Shown here: piece by piece, positions 34,410-44,709 of the stretch
Position numbering within the stretch: position 1 is the stretch's first letter
Layout of the letters: every line of letters starts with the position of its first letter
Origin: Liolophura sinensis
Lineage: Eukaryota; Mollusca; Polyplacophora; Chitonida; Chitonidae
Direction: 5' to 3'
DNA length: 64,000 nucleotides
Assembly: GCF_032854445.1 (NCBI RefSeq)
Contig: NC_088304.1
Span: 25,863,704 to 25,927,703, forward strand
Notes under the pieces: generated by a model
Seen by the model: only the letters and a program-made list of their open reading frames with translations
The model's database searches: none
What the model was told of the DNA's origin: nothing
Translations under genes and position numbers: made by a program

Positions 34410-35320
34410 TTGATTCGGAATACATGGGTTTGGGTGTCACTATGTTGCGAGAAAACCATTCCGACCTAAATTTACTTGCAGTCGCAGTGTATATAGGATT
34501 TGACTGAAAAATCTAAATGTTTTGGTTAAAGTGTTGAAAGTTTAGTATTTTTTGTGTAGATTATTACTTTATTTCTTATTCCTTTGGCGTTTTTCATTCC
34601 TGTGAATGGGTTAAATAATACAAAATGTCACTAGTTTGAGCTCGAAGTTGTGTGGGGCAAATTTAGAGATCAGCGCTTTTCGTTAAAAAAATGCAGTATT
34701 TATTTTACAAAGCAGATATTTAGCTTTGATAAAAAAGGAATCTCTACATATACCAACTTTTGGTTAATCTTGGTTCTTGTCACTTCATAAGAGTATCTAT
34801 TACTTTGTTAATGGTGTAAATTATATTACTGACAGTCGTGCGGATAGCAATCAATACCATAACCGGAAACAGTGTCTTTCCGTCTTTGTTTTATTTTAAT
34901 TATTTTCCAAGTAATTTGTTTTGAAATGTAGAACATCAGTGAAGAGATTACGTCTACTCTAAACTGAATGATGAATGCAAGGCACACAGTAATGTCTCTA
35001 ATACAAATATGTTTTGTACACAATTGCTTTCAGAGATTTTCGTTATTGATCTTTGCAGTTATCTCCATCGTTATTGATATTCAGCATCCAGGAGGAAATA
35101 CAGTTTGATATAATGGTGAGACCACTAACAACTAACTGTCGTTGTTATATGACAGAAACAAATTAAGTGCGACGTCAAACCCCTAGCATACGCACATCCA
35201 TATAAAATTAACAGACAGCGACAACAACATTAGACCACTGACTAGAGGGTACACGTCGAAGTTGGGAGATCCGGGATAAAACCCACGTCGAGTCATACCA
35301 AAGACTTTAAAACGGGTGAA
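34410..35320. other. no gene recognised
   Basis: Unique-looking AT-rich sequence. A short tRNA-like phrase around 35255-35295 (GGGATAAAACCCACGTCGAG) may be the end of a degenerate family C copy. Confidence 0.35.
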
Positions 35321-35329
35321 GGTTGATTT

Positions 35330-35465
35330 CAATCACCGTCACAAGTTATAACCGCAAAATATAGCATGGCAAGATTATTACATTAGACGCCTTCACTTCA
35401 AATTTCTGAAGTTTTACAATGAGTAAATTTAGACAGAGCGTCCAGAATCTCTGGCGCTGTGCTTT
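35330..35465 (+). repeat. retroelement fragment (family E)
   Basis: TTCAATCACCGTCACAAGTT, GACGCCTTCACTTCAAATTT, GTTTTACAATGAGTAAATTT: the same C-terminal coding piece, degraded. Confidence 0.5.
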
Positions 35466-35689
35466 ATGATTGTGTGTAATTCCGCTAAAGGCGGGGCTAG
35501 GGGATAAGGAAATAATAGGTGTATTTATTGCATATTAAAGCAGGACAGCGACTAAAGCAGGTCACAACGCTATAGATTGCGTACAGATACCTGAGCAAAT
35601 CTTTAGAACATTGTTTGTAACTGTATATTTACGAATGAAGTATGTATGTGTATTTATATATCCAGGTGATTTCAATGTGTAAACATCCT

Positions 35690-35865
35690 GGCTTCCTCTC
35701 CGGCCGTAAGTGGGAAGGTCTGTCAGCAACCTGCGGATGGTCGTGGGTTTCCCCCGGGCTGTGCACGGTTTCCACCCACCCTAATGCTGGCCGCCGTCGT
35801 ATAAGTGAAATATTCTTGAGTACGGCGTAATACACCAATCAAATAAATCAAATCAAATCAATGTG
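35690..35865 (+). repeat. SINE family A, headless, with variant tail
   Basis: CTTCCTCTCCGGCCGTAAGT to GGCGTAATACACCAATCAAA, tail AATAAATCAAATCAAATCAA. Confidence 0.8.
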
Positions 35866-35974
35866 TAAATATTAAGATTTTTCATCCTTGTCTGGTCGCC
35901 ATACATCTTTGCTAACAGGCATCAGATCTCTTCTGACACCCAAGGTGGTTTGAGTGACTAAAGTGAATTGAATT

Positions 35975-36125
35975 GAATTGAATTGGTGATTTACGTCGTA
36001 CTCAAGAATAATTCACTTATACGACGGCGGCCAGGATTAGGGTGGGTGGAAACCGTGCACGGCCCGGGGGAAACCCACGACCATCCGCAGGTTGATGGCA
36101 GACCTTCCCACTTACGGCCGGATAT
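35975..36125 (-). repeat. SINE family A, headless, flanked by (GAATT)n
   Basis: AATTGAATTGAATTGAATTG then GTGATTTACGTCGTACTCAA, body to TTCCCACTTACGGCCGGATA. The truncation point (CGGCCG) is the same as in 35690-35865 and lies 300 bp away in opposite orientation. Confidence 0.78.
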
Positions 36126-36454
36126 AATTCGAAATAATGTATTTTTAAAAAATAAGGAGATCACCAAATACCGTCTCAGACTGACAAAATCTTTAAGGAG
36201 AAGAAAACAGAAAAATGATTCCAAAATCAGATCAGACAGTGTGAAAAGTTAATAGCAAATATGTTATTAAATAATCTTTCTTTACATATTTCTTTCAGGA
36301 GAAAATGGTATTCCAAAATATTTTTTGTATGGTTGTTTTTGGAGACCATCTCGTTGTATGTATTGTCAATGAATAATAAAGCTTTAAATATGGGTGGATA
36401 TGGTGTATCGCTAAAAATTTATTTGAATGTAAATTTGTTGTTTATATCCAAAGA

Positions 36455-36650
36455 CATGCATTTAATCTGAATTATGACAATATTTATGAGTATATTATAT
36501 AAATATGATTAAAATCCAGACTGAACATATTTGTTCAGTGAAAAGACCAAATTCTAGTGCAAATATATTTATTAAACAAACGCTACATCCTCGTTTATGA
36601 CATTATTATACAACAACAATATATACATGTACGAAGAGGTGGTACCAATT
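36455..36650. repeat. dispersed repeat shared with 12640-12830
   Basis: CATTTAATCTGAATTATGAC, GTGAAAAGACCAAATTCTAG, AATATATTTATTAAACAAAC. Lies just 3' (minus strand) of the P2X7-C-like exon. Confidence 0.55.
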
Positions 36651-36758
36651 GCCAACCATACAAATACTTTTTTTTCTGAAAGAAAAATAAAAAAAAATAT
36701 TAAAGACCACAATTACAACTAGCTTTTCACACTGTTTTATCTGACATTTATGAAATTT

Positions 36759-36918
36759 TCAATACAATTTAAACCCAGAGTACCTTCCATCTGGAGAGGG
36801 GTACATCTCACTTATCATGCATACAGCGCATAATGGCACCACAACTCGGTGTCCTTTTCCCAGGTAACGATGTCTCCACATCACAAATTGCGTATATGTT
36901 TTTCCACGACAATATTTA
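36759..36918 (-). pseudogene. orphan last exon like the P2X7 C-terminal domain
   Basis: Minus-strand acceptor AAATTATGCAG at 36919-36920, then KYCRGKTYTQFVMWRHRYLG, KGHRVVVPLCAVCMISEMYP, SPDGRYSGFKLY and TGA. The order R-x-C/Y-R-x-F-V-x-W, L-G-x-G-x-R-V-V-P-x-C and Y-P-x-x-D-G-x-Y-x-G-F fits the cytoplasmic C-terminal domain of P2X7-type proteins, which is found in many stand-alone molluscan proteins. I see no channel exons nearby. It may be the 3' exon of a gene whose other exons I cannot see, or a retro- or transposon-carried fragment. Confidence 0.5.
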
Positions 36919-37084
36919 CTGCATAATTTATAAAGAACCCACTTTCCTGATAGTTGTCTGCTCTAAATATGTTTGTTTGATTCATTGATCGATTGGTGCT
37001 TATGGCCATACGGAGAATATTTTATTTATATCATTGTGTGTGCCAGTTTGATGGCTGGAGGGAAATGGAAAGCTCAGTCTAAAT

Positions 37085-37355
37085 ATTTTATTTACTTATT
37101 TATTTGATTGGTGTTTTACGTCGTACTCAAGAATATTTCACTTATACGACGGCGGCCAGCATTATGGTGGGTGGAAACCGGGCACAGCCCGGGGGAAACC
37201 ATGACCATCCGCAGGTTGCTGAAAGACTTTCCCATGTACGGCCGAAGAGGAAGCCCGCATGAGCTGGACTTGAACTCACAGCGACCGCATGGGTGAGAGG
37301 CTCCTGGGTCATTACGCTGGGCTAGCGCGCTGACCAAATGAGCCACGGAGGCCCC
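37085..37355 (-). repeat. SINE family A, full-length
   Basis: TTTATTTATTTGATTGGTGT, ACGACGGCGGCCAGCATTAT, TGAGCTGGACTTGAACTCAC, GCTAGCGCGCTGACCAAATG, GAGCCACGGAGGCCCC: complete tail, body, B-box-like and A-box-like head. A good type copy for the family. Confidence 0.9.
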
Positions 37356-37582
37356 CAGTCTAAATATTTCTGCAGCGATAAACGTGTATACGTATATACG
37401 GTCAAAAAGATTAAATTGGGATTTGTGATTTTCATCAAAAGCAATTATATGTATAAACTTAAGTAATTAATTTAATTAATTAAATTAATAACAATATGTC
37501 CTATGTTAATCTTTTAGTGGGCCAATAAAAAGGCATTATTATACACCTAAGTGTCCAGCGCCTACTATATTATGTTGTAAAC

Positions 37583-37620
37583 ACAACTGTCCAATATTTT
37601 TTAATATATTGGACAGTTGT
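37583..37620. repeat. perfect 15-bp hairpin
   Basis: ACAACTGTCCAATAT at 37583-37597 and its exact reverse complement at 37606-37620, with an 8-nt loop TTTTTAAT. It sits about 60 bp before the Crypton start codon. Confidence 0.85.
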
Positions 37621-37682
37621 AACTGTGATGTCACATGTACGGACTACTTTTTGTTTGTCAACAAGCAGACGACACAAGGAGC

Positions 37683-38335
37683 ATGATTGCCGATCAATCA
37701 GATTCTGACCTTTTTGATCTCACCGACGCTGAAATTTGCATGCTACTTGATCCATTTGATGACCCTGAGCTGGACAACATTTTACAAGCAACGCCAAGTA
37801 CCTCACACCAATTCCCGAATGTCGCCTCAAACCTGATGCAGCTGTGTGGTATTACTCCACACAAATGGGAGGGCATCGTTTGGGAGAGCTAATGAAGAGG
37901 GCAGCCGAGGCTGCTGGACCGAAAGGCCGGAAAACTAATCACTCGGTCCGAAAGACAACCGTCCAAACCCTTGTAAAATGTGGCGTCGCTCCACATAAAA
38001 TTATGCAGGTCACCGGACACAAATCCCTTGCTAGCATCCAGGAGTATGATTCTAAATTAGATCACGTAGAGCAGAAGCAAATGTCGAGTTTACTTCAGGG
38101 CAATCACGCCTTCAGTCAACCATCTCCCGTGCTTCCACTCCCTGGCTGGTCAGTTTAAGTGCACACAAACGAAGTTTTCACGACTTCGATGCCATCAACT
38201 TCCGCACAGAATCCCAAGGGTAATCAGTTAACTTTGTCAGCAAACTCTACTTCTCTTTCGTCCTCATCCTGTAAAGATTACACTAGTCTATTCGGTGGCG
38301 AAGTTTTCAATAACCGCACTTTTAATTTTCACTGA
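37683..38335 (+). pseudogene. Crypton-type tyrosine recombinase, internally deleted
   Basis: The N-terminal part (ATG at 37683) reads DSDLFDLTDAEICMLL, then NILQATPSTSHQF. From about 37845 another frame continues with WYYSTQMGGHRLGELMKRAA, KTNHSVRKTTVQTLVKC, IMQVTGHKSLASIQEYD. These are the C-terminal catalytic residues of a tyrosine recombinase: H-x-x-R (HSVR), GH, and the Tyr nucleophile (EYD). After PLPGWSV comes one in-frame TAA at 38156, and the same frame stays open to TGA at 38333 (CKDYTSLFGGEVFNNRTF), the usual Crypton C-terminus. The middle of the protein, including the first catalytic Arg, is missing. Not functional as it stands. Confidence 0.72.
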
Positions 38336-38799
38336 AACGTCTGCATTCCTTTTCTTTACACTTGTGTCTGTAAAATACCGCTTCGGCCACGTGAGCCTGA
38401 CCCAGTTTTCCGTCAGCCAGTGAAAGTGCTCCATTCAGTATTCCATATTCATCCGCAACCGGCTATCCGCTATTGTTATGCTATATGAAATAATTAGCAC
38501 GGTTTTACCCAATTTGTTTAGCGTTCGAGTTTATTTACTTACGTTTTTGACTCGTCCTGGGCACTCACAAGCTCATCCCTTTCCTGGGCGCCCAGGACTC
38601 GTCCATACAGTACCATACAATCCAATAACCTATAAATTTAAGACTTGTATACAGATGACAGTAGGACTCCGTCAACTCACCCTGTTCTGATATATCCTCA
38701 AGCATTTGACGCATTTACCCAAGCCTACACTGTTTCTCTTCTTGTACAGACAACTACCGGTCACGCACGTGCCAGTGCAATCACACAGTGAGCTGACCA

Positions 38800-39860
38800 C
38801 AATCCAGCGATATACCCCAGCATACCCCAGCAGACCTGATAAATACGCTAAAAGAGTACTAAAAAGGACAAATGAAGGGTTATATGATCGTAATTCATCA
38901 CCAGGACTCTCTACGCTTCAAAATAGTTTCCGAGACTACCCCCAGTAGGCACATGTATACTCGCGCCCACATCGAAGGGAGATAACTCAAATACTTTCCA
39001 CCCTTAATCCAACAGCCTATAACTCAATGCAATATTCATGTAGAAAAACTACTCAGACAGCACAATTATATACTTAAAGACAAATCCTACAAATACAAAT
39101 TACATTCCCCTCTACATTATGCAAGCAAATATTCTAATGTATATAAATATTTCTTACACAGACAGATAATTAAAGAAAGATTATACCCCAATAGACTAGC
39201 AGATATTTTTAAAAAAATCTTTTGTTCCCATATACACCCGAAATTTACCAAGCAGACCAATTAATTAAAAAAAAATTTAAAAAGCTTATCAAATCTCTTC
39301 ATATAGCAGAAGTTGTTTTGGAGTATGTTTTGTATGTGCCTCTGTTGGGGTAAGTGATGAATAATTTAGATGTACATTGGAACATATCCTTTGTCTGTTA
39401 GGGCATTTTTTGTAAATTCTATGTTGTGGTATGTAATATGAATGTATATATGCTAGTTTTTTGCGGTATAGTTTTTTAAATTATCAGTATGAGTAAAAAA
39501 ATATTTTTATTTGTTAGAAGCTATGCTTGGTCAGTTGGGGTATGAAAGGCCCTTTTTATTGTGGCCGATCGATTTATCGAGTTATTTATTTTTGTTTTTT
39601 GTTTTTTGTTAAAATTCTCTGTTGTGGTAAGTTGGTCTGATGAAGTCTTTGTAGGATATATCTTTAGATATATAATTATACTCTCTGAGTAGTTTTTCTG
39701 TAGGACATATCCCACTGAGTTTTAGTCTGTTGGCATCAGGGTGATACTGTTAGCATCTGTGGTATTTGGGTTATCTCCCTTTGATGTGGCGCGTGTACAC
39801 GCGTCTGTTGGGATGGACGATATGCTGGGGGTATATCCCTGGACTCCCTGACCGTGACAA
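38800..39860. repeat. long inverted repeat (foldback element)
   Basis: The left arm (about 38810-39095, e.g. CATCGAAGGGAGATAACTCA and GTAGAAAAACTACTCAGACA) is the imperfect reverse complement of the right arm (about 39640-39850, e.g. GGTTATCTCCCTTTGATGTG and CTCTGAGTAGTTTTTCTGTA). The left arm has an extra ~110 bp near 38830-38945. The right arm recurs in the tandem units at 53040-53420 and 60700-61090. Confidence 0.75.
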
Positions 39861-39914
39861 TTCCCGACACTGCCGATTCACTCTAAACAAGCACCGCCAC
39901 AAAATCAGCGCATC

Positions 39915-39984
39915 ATGACCGTATTAAGTGGATTCAGTTGGCTTATGATTTTGTTCGCCGTAGCTAGCATTAGCTTCGCTCTCC
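39915..39984 (+). pseudogene. exon 1 of the small membrane-protein gene, truncated copy 0
   Basis: ATG, then TVLSGFSWLMILFAVASISF, ending CTCC|GTAAGT (phase 1), homologous to exons at 53647 and 61483. The hydrophobic stretch is kept but more diverged. Exons 2 and 3 are not found downstream; the unit is cut by the element at 41158-43479. Confidence 0.7.
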
Positions 39985-40470
39985 GTAAGTTGTGTGTTTT
40001 TTTATCTGGTGTTATATATGATTGCATTCATCTGCTTCGCTCATCGAAGTTTTTTTTATATTTTTCACCGTCAGTGTTGTGGTTTTGTGTGATGTTATAT
40101 ACCATTACCTTCATTTGCTTTGTTCTCCGTCAGTGTTGTGGTTTTGTGTGATGTTATGTGCCATTACCTTCCTCTGCTTCGTTCTCTGTTAGTGTTATGG
40201 TTTTTGCCTGTTGTAATATACCACTGCATACAATTGCATCGCTCTCCGCCAATGGTGTTTTCGTCTGACGCAAAAAACCATTGCTTTCATCTGTTTCGAT
40301 ATCAGTCCGTACTGTATTGCTGTCTGATGTGATATAACAATAATTTCATCTACATCGTTCTTGGTAAATGTTGTACTTTTGTCTGATGTTATGTGTCACT
40401 GCTTCATTGCTTTCATCTGTTTCATTCTTCGTAAGTGTTGTATTACTGTCTGATGTTATGTATCAATAAC
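39960..40470 (+). repeat. degenerate tandem repeat seeded by the exon 1 donor region
   Basis: Unit about 60-80 bp: CATTTGCTTTGTTCTCCGTC, then GTGTTGTGGTTTTGTGTGATG and TTATATACCATTACCTT. Each unit carries a decayed copy of the end of exon 1 plus its splice donor and the start of intron 1 (compare GCTTCATTCTCGGTAAGTTG at 53707 and TCTGATATTATTTACCATTA). About seven units. Confidence 0.7.
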
Positions 40471-40646
40471 TATGTACTTATCATGTATACGGTGGCCTAA
40501 TTCTCGCTGTGACGGTGGTAAAGTGGACCGGGATATGGGGTAAGGTATGTAAGGCGTGTGAGGCAGAGGTGTGTTACGCTTCAGTCAACATTAAAGCCAC
40601 CATTATGGTGCACACATTTCTCAGTGTGATATAATCGTGCATTTCA

Positions 40647-40647
<1 letters not shown>

Positions 40648-40734
<87 letters not shown>
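40648..40734. repeat. (TA)n microsatellite, about 43 units
   Basis: Uninterrupted AT dinucleotides inside unit 0. Confidence 0.95.
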
Positions 40735-40737
<3 letters not shown>

Positions 40738-41109
40738 CAATATCTATCTGTATTGTATGGGAAAGGTAAATAGTACTTACAAAACATGTGAAGTAGATCA
40801 TTCACACCCAGGCTTTTGTCTCACAATAATGCTGGCCACCGTGGTAGGTCATTAGGTGTGTTTGTGTGTCCTCGTGTGACAATGGCAAGTCCATGCACAC
40901 AAAGCGCTGCTCCGAATAGTTAAAACGCTGGCTCATATGACAATTTCTACCTTGATCAGTAAGTTTGCGTGTTCGAATCCAGCTGTCCATATTTCGACTG
41001 CGACTTTAGATCTTTAAGGTTTGTAAGGTAGGTGCGAAACGTCGGTGGTTTATCCCGTGCGGTCTGCCAATGAAATGAAGTTCTTTAGGTGAAAAAATTC
41101 TTGAGTACG

Positions 41110-41185
41110 GCCGTATTTCATCGGCTACGTGTTACCAATTTGTCAGCTATCACACTATTAACGCTGGTCTGGCTTTACTCTGTGC
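41110..41185. repeat. foldback family B end fused to the gag element
   Basis: GGCCGTATTTCATCGGCTAC, CAATTTGTCAGCTATCACAC, GCTGGTCTGGCTTTACTCTG is the family B terminus. The last five codons of the gag-protease-integrase frame (KPDQR) are read from it. Confidence 0.65.
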
Positions 41186-43479
41186 AGTACGTCTTTAACA
41201 AAATGACCTGCTAACGGCGTTTCATGCGCTATGGTCAGTATGTCTTTACGATAAGACTTGGGCACAACTACCTGATGCTTAATTGCCCATTCATCCACCA
41301 ACGAAACATCGGGAGGCCTCCACTGCCGCATCAATATGCCAGACTTGACATAGTAGTAGCATGGGTCAGGTAAAGATTCACCATCTTTAGCTGCATCATT
41401 AAACAAGCAAGAAATACTTGGATCACTGTGTTGTTCAGCAATCAACTCAGTCCTACAAAATGGCTGATCACCACTAACAAAATTAGTATCTACTTCCTGC
41501 TGGCTGTTTAATTTGGAAGAATCTCCATCCAACATGTTGTTGAGAAAAGTCTCGCTCAAATCAACAGTACTACCCTGGTCCGTACTGACTTTTCTAGACA
41601 TAGCTCTTGTAACAACACAGGACGGATATAAACCCGCTATCTCGCTTTCAACTGGCTCTGTGACTGAATTCAAAGAAGACTTATCAACCATTAAGGGATC
41701 AACAGTAACTTTATCATGCGCTAAGTCATTTCCCAACAACAAATGAATACCCTCAAAAGGTAATGAAGACTTAATGCCTACCCTGACAGGTCCAGATATC
41801 AAATCTGATGACAAATAAATATCACGAAGGGGAACACTGACAAAGTCACTAGACTCTACACCTCTAATAAGGGCACGAACCCCAGAGTATGACTCTTCAG
41901 AAAAGGGCAGAGTATTCATTAACAACAGAGACTGAGATGCCCTAGTATCCCTTAATATCTTTATAGGGGTAGCACAAGACATGTCGCTTCTAAGCGACAC
42001 TGAACCAGAATTGATAAACGGAGCGAAGCTATCCATAGAGCATTTGGGAATCTTATCCAATCCCGTATCAGCTAACTCAGATCTGCTTTTAACTGCTGAT
42101 ATAACTTCCGGCAATGTTTTATGCATTGCAACACAAAGACCTGTGGGCTTAGACTCATTCTGAGCTTCCCGTATTCTTTTCAACTTGTAACATTCACTCA
42201 TCACGTGACCTACCCGCTTGCAAAAATTACAAGTGACCCTATTTCGAGGACTACCATTCCAATCTGAACTACGTGAACCATGAGCTGTAGAACCATTGGA
42301 GCCTGGTGTAGAACTCTTCTGTGTAGAGCTACCTCTACCTGTTGCATGTGACTTGGTATTTCTACGTGTAAATGAATTAAATGGCTTACCCGTGTATGTA
42401 ACCTTATGTGTCAAGGAATAATTATCAGCTAAACTGGCTGCCTCTTCAAGTGTACTCGCCTTCTGCTCATCAACGAACACCTTTACATCACTATGAATAC
42501 AACGCTTGAACTCTTCTACCAGCACAAGCTGACGCAAACTTTCAAAATCCTTGCCTATTTTCTTGGCTATACACCAGCAATCAAACAACTGCTCCTTAGC
42601 TCGACCAAACTCAACGTATGTCTGATCTCTACCTTTTTCACAGTTACGAAATTTCTGGCGGTAGGCTTCAGGCACCAATTCATAACCCTTCAAAATTACC
42701 TCTTTCACATAGTCATAATTGGAAGCATTCTCTACACTTAACTGAGTGTAAATTTCCCTGGCCTTTCCAATTAGCACACTCTGTAATAACATAGTCCAGA
42801 ACTCTTTAGGCCACTTCAAGCTATTTGCAATTTTCTCAAAATGCAGAAAATATTTATCCACCTCTTTTTCCTGAAAGGATGGAACTAACCGAATGTATTT
42901 GTTCACATCAAATCCTGAATCCTGTCTACCGGAAGGATCCGGTTTCTCACCTCTCTCAACCTCTAACTTTTTCATTTGAAACTCCAATTCTCTTTCCCTG
43001 TCTCTTTCTTGCATTTCTCTCTCCTCTCTCTCTCTCTGCATTTTCAACTTTTCTAACTCTATTTCATGTTCCCTCTCTTTCTCTTTTTCCTTTTCTCTTT
43101 CCTCTCTCTGCACTTCCCTCTCTCTTTCTTTCTCTCTTTCCTCTTTCTGCATTTTCAACTTTTCTAACGGTATCTCATGTTCCCTCTCTTTCTCTCTTTC
43201 CTCTTTCTCCAATCTCAACTTTTCTAACTCAAACTGCTTAAACTTAAGCTCGGCATCAGACTGACCCTCGAACTCATAATCAGATAATGCAGAACTATCA
43301 AACTTCCCTATCTCCACTAAATGTTTCAACAAAGTATGCTGCATATCTCTTTTCCTCCATGAAGACTTTATGGACAAACCTAAAAATGTCCCTAACTTAA
43401 CCAAGTCTTCCTTCTTTAAACTCTCAAAAACATCCTGATCGGGCGCATTAACAAACTGTTTAGGATCAAAATCTCCCAT
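41158..43479 (-). mobile_element. Gmr1-like Ty3/gypsy retrotransposon: gag, protease and start of integrase in one open frame; truncated
   Basis: 773 codons without a stop, ATG at 43479. The order is: an N-terminal helical part (FESLKKEDLVKLGTFLGLSI), a charged E/K/R coiled coil about residues 75-180, a capsid-like Gag domain about 190-370 (YIRLVPSFQEKEVDKYFLHF, YVKEVILKGYELVPEAYRQK), a CCHC zinc knuckle CNFCKRVGHVMSEC about 417-430, and a retropepsin-like domain about 505-600. The protease has DTRASQ where DTGASQ is usual. A spacer follows with CVVTRAMSRK. The last ~50 residues (VVPKSYRKDILTIAHETPLA) begin the H2C2 zinc domain of integrase. Protease directly followed by integrase, with RT expected after it, is the Gmr1 order. 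The frame stops in foreign sequence at 41180; RT, RNase H and LTRs are absent. Not mobile by itself. Confidence 0.75.
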
Positions 43480-43534
43480 TGTAAATATTTAGCCACTGAA
43501 TCATTCACCGTTAAAATTAAGCAATCGCTTCTCA

Positions 43535-43628
43535 CTTGTTTTTAACTTCAGCAGCAACCTACGGGTGGTAGTGGGTTTCTTCCCTAGCTCTCCTCCCACA
43601 ACAATGCTGGCCACCGTCGTATTATTGA
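43535..43628 (+). repeat. SINE family A fragment
   Basis: CAGCAACCTACGGGTGGTAG, TGGGTTTCTTCCCTAGCTCT, ACAATGCTGGCCACCGTCGT. Lies just 5' of the gag frame. Confidence 0.65.
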
Positions 43629-43844
43629 CGCATAGATATTTTGTCCTCCTGCTTTTTGTGAATGTATTATATAACTCTGTTTGTGATGAAAATGTTATAT
43701 ACACAAATTTAGGCAAATTTAAGTAGTGATACAGTTTAAGCTGCAAACATATTTCACCCTCTTGATACAACGCTGTGTTGTTGTTGTTCTTCTTTTTATT
43801 AACGATATCACCTCAACCATCCAAATTTTCACTTTTTCGACACG

Positions 43845-43985
43845 CTCGCGGTAAGGTCTATCAACAACCTCCGGATGGTCATGGGTTTCTCTCGGGCTCT
43901 GTCCGGCTTCCTTTCACCGTAATACTGGCCGCCGTCGTATAAGTGAAATATTCTTGAGTACGGCGTAAAACACCAGTGGATTATA
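43845..43985 (+). repeat. SINE family A, headless and tailless
   Basis: GGTAAGGTCTATCAACAACC, GGATGGTCATGGGTTTCTCT, CGCCGTCGTATAAGTGAAAT, GAGTACGGCGTAAAACACCA. Confidence 0.8.
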
Positions 43986-44709
43986 TACATTATTATTTAC
44001 ACGTTGTGTGTGCCTTTATACTGAGGATATGTTTATGTTTATTGTCGGCTTCTTCGTGACTGCCTTGTAATAGCGGATTACGTATTTTTACCGTTTTCCG
44101 CCAGATACACAGGTCTCGTCGGACAATCAATTAAAGGTAGTTACTGCTTATTATTTTATGGACATAAATAGGTACTGCTGAAACCGAAAAATTTCAATTC
44201 TCTCCTGGTTCTTTGGGCAAATTGTGTATTCCCCTTAGAATTACAAGTACACTCGCTGAACGCAGCAGACCAGACGTCCCAAAAATTAGAAGATTTAGGG
44301 CAGTTATTTACATAGGCATGAAACGTACAGTAATAGTGTACTGTTATCATCTCATGCTTTTTCATAACCAGTCGTTATTTACACAGGCATGCAATGTACT
44401 GTAATGGTACAGCATTACTTCATGCTTTTGCACCGCAAAAGTGCTGTAAAGCTGCAAACGCCAAATAAAATATCCAGCAACATACTGTTGCTACAGCTAA
44501 ATTCGACAGTAAAGTACAGCCGAATACTAATCATCAATCCTACGCCCATTGTGGTCGGATGGTCCGTGTATCATGGCCCACTACACGCCGACCGTGGTCG
44601 GACTCTGATCAAACACGCCGTCATCCTCCGTTTACCATCCGGGTAGGGTCGGCCTATGGTCAGCCGACAGTCCGTGCACGGTGGTGCCATGGTCAGCGTA
44701 TCATTTAAC

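Larger units (their letters stand above)
39140..41180 (+). repeat. third, truncated copy of the tandem unit (unit 0)
   Basis: Collinear with 52260-54460 and 59930-62300: CTTACACAGACAGATAATTA, ATAGCAGAAGTTGTTTTGGA, the exon at 39915, then AAAACGCTGGCTCATATGAC and GTAGGTGCGAAACGTCGGTG. It lacks the sulfotransferase exon on the left and stops on the right before exon 2 of the small gene, where the gag element begins. Confidence 0.75.

Noticed and set aside
37250-37355. tRNA gene
   Set aside because: The A- and B-box-like phrases belong to the head of a SINE repeated many times; no cloverleaf with a proper anticodon arm.
40637-40855. IYIYIY-type frames over (TA)n tracts (also at 32332 and 56418)
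   Set aside because: Simple-sequence artefacts of dinucleotide repeats.
42825-43241. Plus-strand 138-codon frame rich in Ser, Leu and Phe
   Set aside because: Antisense to the charged coiled-coil part of the gag frame; its composition is explained by the GAA/GAG/AGA codons of the other strand.
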